DNA from: Desulfobacteraceae bacterium | GTDB taxonomy: Bacteria; Desulfobacterota; Desulfobacteria; Desulfobacterales; JACKCP01 | Direction of reading: 5' to 3' | Length of the DNA stretch: 24,491 nt | Assembly (NCBI GenBank): GCA_020633955.1 | Contig: JACKCP010000022.1 | Coordinates: 1 to 24,491, forward strand | Shown: positions 17,187 through 23,431 of the stretch, piece after piece | How positions within the stretch are numbered: position 1 is the stretch's first letter | How the letters are laid out: each line of letters opens with the position of its first letter | Program-made: the position numbers and the translations under genes | Notes under the pieces: model-generated | Databases searched by the model: none | Told to the model about the DNA's origin: nothing | What the model saw: the letters and a program-made list of their open reading frames with translations, nothing else

Positions 17187-17228
17187 GGCAGCACAAATAT
17201 AAATAAAGTTCTTTAAAATAGTTTTCAT

Positions 17229-17313
17229 GGTGGGGTTCCCGAGTGGTCAAAGGGATCAGACTGTAAATCTGACGGCTCAGCCTTCGAAGGTTCAAATCCT
17301 TCCCCCACCACCA
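17229..17313 (+). tRNA. tRNA-Tyr (GTA)
   Basis: Class II tRNA with CCA encoded. Acceptor GGTGGGG pairs with CCCCACC; anticodon stem TCAGA/TCTGA with loop CTGTAAA gives anticodon GTA. The variable arm contains CGGCTCAGCCTTC, and the T arm is GAAGG/CCTTC with loop TTCAAAT. Second gene of the tRNA array, 42 nt after tRNA-Leu. Confidence 0.97.
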
Positions 17314-17320
17314 CATAAAA

Positions 17321-17396
17321 GGGTCATTAACTCAGTCGGTAGAGTATCTGCCTTTTAAGCAGAGAGTCGTTGGTTCGAGTCCAACATGACCCACCA
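17321..17396 (+). tRNA. tRNA-Lys (TTT)
   Basis: Cloverleaf with acceptor GGGTCAT/ATGACCC, anticodon loop CTTTTAA (anticodon TTT), T loop TTCGAGT and encoded CCA. It lies 7 nt after tRNA-Tyr, so the array is clearly one transcript. Confidence 0.97.
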
Positions 17397-17399
17397 TGC

Positions 17400-17477
17400 G
17401 TCCCCATCGTCTAGCTCGGTCCAGGACACCGGCCTTTCACGCCGGCGACAGGGGTTCAAATCCCCTTGGGGACGCCA
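17400..17477 (+). tRNA. tRNA-Glu (TTC)
   Basis: Acceptor GTCCCCA/TGGGGAC with discriminator G and encoded CCA. The anticodon stem CCGGC/GCCGG encloses CTTTCAC, anticodon TTC. The T arm is AGGGG/CCCCT with loop TTCAAAT. Last gene of the array, 3 nt after tRNA-Lys and directly before the terminator. Confidence 0.97.
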
Positions 17478-17516
17478 AAAAAGAGTCACTGATTTTTAAT
17501 CGTGACTCTTTTTTTA
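17477..17516 (+). terminator. Terminator of the tRNA array
   Basis: AAGAGTCAC (17481-17489) pairs with GTGACTCTT (17502-17510) around a 12-nt AT-rich loop, with an A-run on the left and seven or more T on the right. A textbook intrinsic terminator directly after the tRNA-Glu CCA; the A/T flanks make it usable in both directions. Confidence 0.9.
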
Positions 17517-17545
17517 TCTTCAAAAAGAAAAAATTAAATTAAAAT

Positions 17546-17574
17546 TTAACTTATCCCTAAATAAATAGTATAAA
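17546..17574 (+). promoter_or_regulatory. Possible sigma-70 promoter before the lipoprotein gene
   Basis: TTAACT (17546-17551), 17 nt, then TATAAA (17569-17574), about 38 nt before the ATG at 17612. The spacing is ideal, but chance matches are common in sequence this AT-rich. Confidence 0.35.
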
Positions 17575-17611
17575 AAATAAAAATTAAAACTTTAAAAGCA
17601 AGGAGCAAAAA

Positions 17612-18270
17612 ATGAAGAAAGTTTTTTTCTGGCAATAACACTTATAATTGTTACAGGTTGTCTTGCGAGTCTTTTTCCTTCAGTCAATCCTGTTGAAAAG
17701 GATAATCTTTCACTTATAGTTGTGGAAGCTGATATCTTTGAAGTTTATTCAAATGACATAGAAACTGAATTCAACCTGAATACTTTTGCTTCTGGTTTTT
17801 TCCCTGTAATTGAAGCACCAGACGGATCAGAGGTTAATTTCAAAATATTTGAGGGGAGTGCCGATACAGGCATTTTATACTACAAAGAAAACGTGATGCC
17901 AGGAGTTTATAAAGTAAAGGGATTCAGACACCTCTGGATGACACATACTGACTTTATGCATACTCCAATAAAAGATCTTAAATTTAATGGACAAAGCAAT
18001 GAAAAATGGATTCAAAAAGATTTTTATCCTTTTGATAAAAAAATTAATATAACAGTAAACCAAGGTAAAATGGAATCACTTGGCAAATACAGTTTTAAAT
18101 TCAAGCCTTTTGAAGCTGTTGAAGGCAAAACAGAAAACAGGAGAAAGGCTCATAGCTTTGTATATAAAATAATTGAACCTCAAAATAAAACAGCACTTAG
18201 CGTAATGAAAAACTGGAGAGCAGGAAACTGGCCGGAATGGAACCTTAAGAATCAAGTTTCGCCTCAATAA
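17612..18270 (+). pseudogene. Unknown lipoprotein gene, frameshifted in a T7 run
   Basis: An AAGGAG ribosome site is followed by an ATG at 17612 that opens MKKVFFW and stops at 17636. Adding one T to the T7 run (17622-17628) instead gives MKKVFFLAITLIIVTGC, a complete lipoprotein signal with Cys17, fused in frame to the long open frame that ends at 18270 (219 aa in total). So the gene appears split by a single missing T. A GTG at 17722 could start a 182-aa product, but it has no ribosome site and no signal peptide. The mature part is about 200 aa, rich in aromatic and charged residues, with no family I recognise. It may be a fixed null, a phase-variable gene, or a base-calling error. Upstream lies the tRNA terminator, downstream elbB. 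Confidence 0.75.
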
Positions 18271-18295
18271 AAAAAATTAAACAAGGAGCAGTAAT

Positions 18296-18958
18296 ATGAC
18301 ATCAATTGCCATTATTTTATCCGGATGCGGAGTAAATGACGGAACAGAAATTCATGAAGCAGTTATAACCATGCTCTGTCTGGACAAAAAAAATGCCCAC
18401 ATTTCATATTTTGCTCCAGATATTAATCAGTCATCTGTAATAGACCACATAAGCCATTCAATAATGTCCGAGCCAAGAAACATAAAAACAGAATCAGCAA
18501 GAATTTCCAGGGGAAATATAAAGGATATAAAAGAAGCTGACCCAGAAAAACTTGATGCTGTCATTTTCCCCGGAGGTGCAGGGGTAATCAAAAATTTTTC
18601 AAAAATATTCCAAAATCCTAAAAACCCAGATATAAATTCAGACATTTCAAAGCTTGTTTCTGATATGCATTCACATAAAAAACCAGTTGGAGCAATTTGT
18701 ATATCCCCCCTTTTGGTTGCAGCTATATTGGGAAAATTTCAACCACTGCTTACCATAGGAAATGACATTAATACCGCAAAAATGATAGAGGATTTCGGTG
18801 GAATTCATCAAAAATGCAATTTTGACTCCATAGTATTTGATGAAAAAAATCTTATTGTCTCAACTCCGGCATATATGCTTTCTAAAGGACCTGCACAGGT
18901 TTATGAAGGTATAAGCAAGCTGGTTGAAAAAATTTTTGAATTATGCCAGAAAAATTGA
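18296..18958 (+). CDS. elbB: ElbB-type DJ-1/PfpI family glyoxalase-like protein
   Basis: Member of the ElbB (enhancing lycopene biosynthesis protein 2) branch of the DJ-1/PfpI superfamily; family members show weak glyoxalase activity, and the physiological role is unclear. 220 aa. The start IAIILSGCGVNDGTEIHEAV is diagnostic; PGGAGVIKNFS and the nucleophile-elbow region GAICISPLLVA with its Cys follow. AAGGAG lies before the ATG. It is intact, in contrast to most neighbours, and follows the damaged lipoprotein gene after 25 nt. Confidence 0.9.
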   Translation: MTSIAIILSGCGVNDGTEIHEAVITMLCLDKKNAHISYFAPDINQSSVIDHISHSIMSEPRNIKTESARISRGNIKDIKEADPEKLDAVIFPGGAGVIKNFSKIFQNPKNPDINSDISKLVSDMHSHKKPVGAICISPLLVAAILGKFQPLLTIGNDINTAKMIEDFGGIHQKCNFDSIVFDEKNLIVSTPAYMLSKGPAQVYEGISKLVEKIFELCQKN

Positions 18959-18991
18959 AGTACAGCTTAAAAAGTATAAAAAGGGAAACAA

Positions 18992-19378
18992 ATGAGTATT
19001 ACAAAAGTATTAAAATATAAAGGTTGTTCAAATATTGAAATAGCAAAGGCCTTATCTGATCTGTCCAAAAATCTTCTAAGTTCATGCAAAAAAGACTCTA
19101 AGCTTATAGAACTTATTATGTCGCTTTCTGTTGCAGCATGGAATCTTTCTCTTTTTGAAGACAGTGATGAAAATTATCTTCAAAAAATTGAAAAAAAACT
19201 TCCACAAGACTTAAACGATGAATATAAGCTTATATTTAAAACTTTTCTTCTGAATCTGATAAGAGAAAAACAGAACAAATATCCAGATTACCTTAAGGGG
19301 ATAACTTCCTTTAATCTAAATAATAAAGATGGAAAGCTTACTTTTTCGGTAAAGGCACTCCCAGTCAAACCTTTATAA
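18992..19378 (+). CDS. Hypothetical protein, mostly helical, 128 aa
   Basis: Not recognised. The frame is open with a plausible GGGA ribosome site, starts 33 nt after elbB, and ends just before a hairpin, all consistent with a real gene. The sequence looks soluble: no signal peptide or membrane helix, predicted helices through about 14-95, two Cys near the N-terminus (KGCSN and SSCKK), and a C-terminal strand-like LTFSVKALPVKPL. Codon use matches the rest of the window. Co-transcription with elbB is likely, but gives no function. Confidence 0.7.
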   Translation: MSITKVLKYKGCSNIEIAKALSDLSKNLLSSCKKDSKLIELIMSLSVAAWNLSLFEDSDENYLQKIEKKLPQDLNDEYKLIFKTFLLNLIREKQNKYPDYLKGITSFNLNNKDGKLTFSVKALPVKPL

Positions 19379-19383
19379 ATATA

Positions 19384-19409
19384 AAAGCCGTTTATATTAA
19401 AACGGCTTT
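19384..19409. terminator. Bidirectional hairpin between convergent genes
   Basis: AAAGCCGTTT (19384-19393) and AAACGGCTTT (19400-19409) form a perfect 10-bp stem with a 6-nt loop. On the minus strand it is followed by TATATTTAT, on the plus strand only by a short T3, so it fits best as terminator for minus-strand transcription ending at 19421 and more weakly for the plus-strand gene ending at 19378. Confidence 0.75.
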
Positions 19410-19420
19410 ACTTCGTATTA

Positions 19421-19621
19421 TTAATTACCTGAAAAAATAATGCATTCAGGGGATCTAATTTCAAAAGATCGACAGTCTGACCATTTCCCAAAGCAATTAC
19501 TTTTGACAATACACTTAACAGCATTTGATTCAAAAACAACTACATAGTCATTGTATTTCCACATATTCCCACGCATCTGTACAGGAAGGCCAGCAGGAAG
19601 GCTAGCAGCAAGGCATATCAG
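19421..19621 (-). pseudogene. Remnant of a small Cys-rich secreted protein gene
   Basis: An open frame that overlaps the end of the substrate-binding-protein gene in another frame. After a stop codon at 19622-19624 it reads LICLAASLPAGLPVQM, like the back half of a signal peptide, then a 40-50-residue polar domain with four Cys (VKC, SNC, SDC, PEC) and the stretch CFGKWSDCRSFE, ending 12 nt before the hairpin terminator. There is no proper start: ATGs at 19576 and 19564 would give 51 or 47 aa without a signal peptide. I read it as the 3' part of a small secreted, possibly disulfide-bonded protein gene whose 5' end was lost when it was joined to the upstream gene. I do not recognise the family; a short functional ORF from 19564 is the alternative. 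Confidence 0.5.
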
Positions 19622-20141
19622 CTATAAATGCATCAGCCTTACCTTTTACAATTGTGCCAACAAGATCATCTGCTGATTCAACCTCATAAAATCTGCTTTC
19701 AGGCATGAATTTCTTTAACGAGGCTTCTGAACTGTTACCTTTTGCAAAGGCTATTTTAAACTGAGTTGAATTTAGATCTTTATATGAAAAAATACTGTCC
19801 TTATACTTTTTATCAAGGACAACAGCCTGTCCTGTGACTATATATGGCTGGAAAAACATAACATCCATGTTTCTTTTTGGAGTAATTGTAAAAGTAGCAG
19901 CACCAAAATCGTAATCACCATTTTCTATTGCAGTAAGTATTTTATCAAATCCTACATATCCGCCCCGGGTTTTTATTGCAAAAGGAGGATAGTCGCTTGC
20001 ATCAATAGTTATTGTAGTTTCACCGGAATTTTTTATCTTGTCTAATCCCGAAATTTTATCATCATAAACTTGCATTTGATTACAGTTTGAAAACAGCAAG
20101 ATAAAAAAAATTACCAAAACATTTTTTAACTCTTTAAACAT
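19602..20141 (-). pseudogene. Periplasmic substrate-binding protein (SBP_bac_3), truncated
   Basis: Remnant of an amino-acid-type solute-binding lipoprotein. It has an AGGA site, a hydrophobic N-terminus (8-19) and a lipobox-like Cys20, then the family's DASDYPPFA block (48-56), GGYVGFD (60-66), KILTAIENGDYDFGA (67-81), TITPKR, and the second-lobe AFAKGNSSEASLKK and GKADAFIADMP. Two faults are seen. First, GFD is followed directly by KILTAIENG, whereas family members have roughly 20-25 residues there (helix and strand leading to an FDxLI/ALxxG block), so an in-frame internal deletion is likely. Second, the protein stops at 179 aa after ADMP, losing the last third. No ABC permease or ATPase is nearby. 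Probably non-functional. Confidence 0.75.
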
Positions 20142-20269
20142 TTTAAATTCCTGAAATTTAGAAAAAAATTAACAGATCTCTTGTCATGTCAAAATTGTAT
20201 TCTCATTTTTTTCAATGTTTCTTGATATTTAAGTTTAATATTTGTATATATCCAAAAAAAGGGATTGTT

Positions 20270-21136
20270 ATGAAATGGATATCAAACAAAAATAAAGTAC
20301 CAATTTATTCATGGTGTAATATTATTGAAGGTAAAGCAATTAATCAGGCAGATAACATTGCAAATCTCCCATTTGCCTTTCACCATATAGCTTTAATGCC
20401 AGATTGCCATCAAGGCTTTGGGATGCCAATCGGCTGCGTTGCAGCTTTTGAAAATTTCATTGTACCAAATGCCGTAGGAGTTGATATCGGTTGTGGAATG
20501 GGTGCTGTAAAGACTGATATTCATTTTGAATATCTAAATCCACAATTAATTAAAAAATATTTTCAATCCTTGAAAAAAAAATACCAGCCGGTTTTTCAAT
20601 TCACAAATCAAACCAGAATTGGAAAGGATTTGATGATTTCATTAACAATTTTTCTTCAGGTAAACCAGGATGGTATTCAGATAAGATTTTTGACCGTGCT
20701 AAAAAAAGTCTTGGCACCCTTGGAAGCGGTAACCATTTTATTGAACTGCAAAAAGATCAAGATGGTTTTATCTGGCTTATGCTGCACTCTGGTTCAAGAA
20801 ACCTTGGTAAAACAATAGCTGAGCATTATCATTTAAAGCCAAAAATTTTGTGCGGCAAACAAAATTACACTTCCAACAGATGAGCTGGCAGGTCTCTCAT
20901 GTGATTCTAATGAGGGAAAATCATATATTAGAGATATGAGTTTTGCACTTAAGTTTGCTGCTGAAAACAGAAAAAAAATGATGACAGTTTTTAAAATACA
21001 ATTTCAAATATAATCCCCTGCAATTTTACAGAAGAAATAAATATTCACCATAATTACTCTGCTCTTGAGAGATAATATCTATGTACAAGAAAGGCAATTC
21101 TGCAAAATAAATGAAAAAGGGATTCCTGGTTCCATG
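20270..21136 (+). pseudogene. rtcB: RtcB-family RNA ligase, multiply frameshifted remnant
   Basis: RtcB seals RNA 2',3'-cyclic phosphate ends with 5'-OH ends in RNA repair. The start MKWISNKNKVPIYSW and the metal-site motifs MPDCHQGFGMPIG and NAVGVDIGCGM are perfect. The frame then slips at an A9 run (20573-20581) into one reading IPAGFSIHKSNQNW, GTLGSGNHFIELQ and LMLHSGSRNLGKT; slips again near 20851-20866 into LPTDELAGLS and SYIRDMSFALKFAAENRKK; again near 20990-20997 into PCNFTEEINIHHNYSALE; and again near 21070 into a degraded stretch ending GIPGSM. At that point, where the catalytic C-terminal region should continue, the sequence becomes a HAD phosphatase. At least four frameshifts plus a 3' deletion: a clear pseudogene. 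Confidence 0.92.
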
Positions 21137-21625
21137 GAACTGTCTCATGATTTTGATAACAGAATTAATCTATATAAAAATTTCTGTCTCCCCTGCTCCT
21201 CAAACAGGCAGATAGAAAGTTCCACTCAGGTAATTGCAGTTCTGTCACCGGAAAAGGATTTTGAGCATGAAAAGTCATTTTATAAAGGCCTGAACAATTT
21301 TAATATTGTAAAAACTACATCGCCTCTTGACAATAAATCAATATGGATGGAAATTTTTCCAAAAAATGTGTCAAAAAGCCATGCCGCTTCCTGGCTTGCC
21401 GGCAGGCTCAACATCAAAAGGGAAAATATATTGTCAGTTGGAAACGACTACAATGACGAAGATTTATTAAGCTGGTCAGGAAATTCTTTTATTACTGAAA
21501 ATGCGCCAATTGATCTTAAGAAAAAATTTAAAAATGTTCCCTCAAATGATTCTGGAGCCGTAAAAACTGCAATTGAAACCTGGACAAACAATTTTTCTCA
21601 ATATGAAACGGAGTCTTATTTATGA
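21137..21625 (+). pseudogene. HAD hydrolase (Cof/IIB type), N-terminal half missing
   Basis: C-terminal part of a HAD phosphatase, joined to the rtcB remnant without its own start. The motif III Lys region SKSHAASWLAGRL and motif IV SVGNDYNDEDLL are excellent, followed by the usual FITENAP...LKKKFK end. The DxDGT nucleophile motif I and motif II are absent, so it cannot be catalytic as it stands. The stop codon overlaps the kdsB start (ATGA), so in the ancestor it was the gene coupled directly upstream of kdsB. A TTG at 21065 or ATG at 21134 in the same frame would give a product with an rtcB-derived N-terminus. Substrate unknown. Confidence 0.8.
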
Positions 21626-22365
21626 AAAAAGTTATTATTATTCCTGCAAGATACGGTTCTACAAGGCTTGGAGGAAAACCTTTAATAAAAATTCTTGGAA
21701 AACCTGTAATTGAGCATGTTTATCAAAGATGCAGAAAATGTGAAAATATTGATGAAATATATGTTGCAACAGATGATGAAAGAATTGAAAATTTCTGTAA
21801 ATCTGCAAATATCAATTCAATAATGACTTCAAAGGAACATAAGTCAGGTACAGACCGTGTATATGAAGCCGCTGATAAACTCAAACTTGCAGATGACGAC
21901 ATAATTATAAATGTTCAGGGAGACCAGCCCCTTGTTCATCCAATTTCAGTTGATGACGCGGTAACACCTTTTTTAAATGGTTCACCTTTGATGTCAACCC
22001 TTGCATACAAAATAAAAAACAAGAATGAAATTACTGATCCAAAGGATGTAAAGGTAGTTTTTTCAAAAAAAGGCAAGGCTATTTATTTTTCAAGAGCCTC
22101 CATACCTTTTCCAAGGGACGGTGAAACAGATTATTATTACAAACACCTGGGAATTTATGTTTATAAAAAATCATTTTTAAAAACATTTACATCTCTTCCA
22201 AAATCAGACCTTGAAGAAATTGAAAAACTTGAACAGCTCCGGGCTCTTGAATACGGCTATGATATAGAAATTGTAATTACTGATTATGATTCTCCTGAAG
22301 TTGATCTTGAATCTGATATAAGTAAAATTGAGACCTTGCTCAAAAACAATATTTCTGATAACTAA
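21622..22365 (+). CDS. kdsB: CMP-Kdo synthetase (3-deoxy-manno-octulosonate cytidylyltransferase)
   Basis: Activates Kdo with CTP to CMP-Kdo, the donor for the lipid A-core. 247 aa, full length: IIPARYGSTRLGGKPL (5-20) is the nucleotide-binding start, NVQGDQPLVHP carries the metal-binding Asp region, and FSRASIPFPRDG and YKHLGIYVYKK are typical of KdsB. It completes the pathway begun by kdsA and kdsC about 13 kb away; kdsD is not here. Its ATG overlaps the stop of the degraded HAD gene, and I see no strong ribosome site beyond ACGGAG about 10 nt upstream. Its original transcription probably came through the now-damaged genes. Confidence 0.96.
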   Translation: MKKVIIIPARYGSTRLGGKPLIKILGKPVIEHVYQRCRKCENIDEIYVATDDERIENFCKSANINSIMTSKEHKSGTDRVYEAADKLKLADDDIIINVQGDQPLVHPISVDDAVTPFLNGSPLMSTLAYKIKNKNEITDPKDVKVVFSKKGKAIYFSRASIPFPRDGETDYYYKHLGIYVYKKSFLKTFTSLPKSDLEEIEKLEQLRALEYGYDIEIVITDYDSPEVDLESDISKIETLLKNNISDN

Positions 22366-22412
22366 AATTAACTTTTCCTTACCATATTTTACTTACATTC
22401 GGAGATTTATTT

Positions 22413-23420
22413 ATGAAGGTGATGATAACCGGTGCGGCGGGATTCATAGGCTCAACCCTTGCAAAAAAGCTTCTTGATAATAATTATGAAGTTACAGGCG
22501 TAGATAATTTAAATGATTATTATGATGTAAACCTGAAAAAAGACAGGTTAAAACGTCTTGAAATAAACAATAATTTCACGTTTGAATTTCTAGATATTTC
22601 CAGCAGGGAACAGATGAAAGAACTGTTTGAAAAAAACAGTTTTGATTATGTAGTCAACCTTGCAGCCCAGGCAGGAGTAAGATACAGCATTGAAAATCCA
22701 CAATCATATGTGGACACAAACCTTGTTGGCTTTGGAAATATTCTTGAAGGCTGCCGCCATTCAAAAGTAAAACATCTTGTTTATGCATCAAGCAGTTCTG
22801 TATATGGACTTAATGAAAACATGCCTTTTTCAGTTCATGACAATGTTGACCATCCAATCAGTCTTTATGCTGCTTCAAAAAAAGCAAACGAACTTATGGC
22901 CCATACTTACAGCTATCTTTATGATCTGCCAACAACAGGACTCAGATTTTTCACTGTTTACGGACCATGGGGAAGACCTGACATGGCATTGTTTCTTTTT
23001 ACAAAAGCTATTTTAGAAAACAAGCCTATAAAAGTTTTCAATAACGGAGAAATGAAACGGGATTTTACCTATATAGATGATATTGTGGAAGGTGTTTCAA
23101 GGGTAATGGAAAAAATCCCAAAACCTGACCCGAACTGGTCGCCAAAAAATCCTGATCCCTCATGTGGAAAAGTCCCATATAAAATTTACAATATTGGAAA
23201 CAATAATACAGTGGGTCTCATGGAATTTATTGAGGCAATAGAAGATGAACTTAAAATCAAGGCAAAAAAAGAATTTCTTCCTCTACAGCCAGGGGATGTT
23301 CCAGCAACATGGGCAGATGTTGATGATCTTATTAAAGACACAGGATTTAAGCCAGACACAAATGTAAAGGACGGAGTAAGAAATTTTATAAACTGGTACA
23401 GGGATTATTATAAAGTATAA
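22413..23420 (+). CDS. NAD-dependent epimerase, probably UDP-glucuronate 4-epimerase
   Basis: Extended short-chain dehydrogenase, 335 aa. GAAGFIG (8-13 region) binds NAD; VDNLNDYYDVNLKKDRL is characteristic of UDP-glucuronate 4-epimerases; catalytic S-rich ASSSSVYG (125-132), Y152 and K156 in YAASKKA; TVYGPWGRPDMALFLFT and RDFTYIDDIVEGV follow. The product would be UDP-galacturonate. The gene directly precedes ugd, which makes the substrate UDP-glucuronate, and that pairing supports the specificity. CGGAG lies about 9 nt before the ATG. Confidence 0.92.
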   Translation: MKVMITGAAGFIGSTLAKKLLDNNYEVTGVDNLNDYYDVNLKKDRLKRLEINNNFTFEFLDISSREQMKELFEKNSFDYVVNLAAQAGVRYSIENPQSYVDTNLVGFGNILEGCRHSKVKHLVYASSSSVYGLNENMPFSVHDNVDHPISLYAASKKANELMAHTYSYLYDLPTTGLRFFTVYGPWGRPDMALFLFTKAILENKPIKVFNNGEMKRDFTYIDDIVEGVSRVMEKIPKPDPNWSPKNPDPSCGKVPYKIYNIGNNNTVGLMEFIEAIEDELKIKAKKEFLPLQPGDVPATWADVDDLIKDTGFKPDTNVKDGVRNFINWYRDYYKV

Positions 23421-23431
23421 GGATTTAACCC

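Noticed and set aside
17041..17316. Minus-strand open frame across secG end and two tRNAs
   Set aside because: It is the reverse complement of tRNA-Leu and tRNA-Tyr sequence, a common false gene call.
20186..20269. In-frame upstream start for rtcB at 20186
   Set aside because: The family start is MKWISNK at 20270; the upstream extension is not conserved-looking and has no ribosome site.
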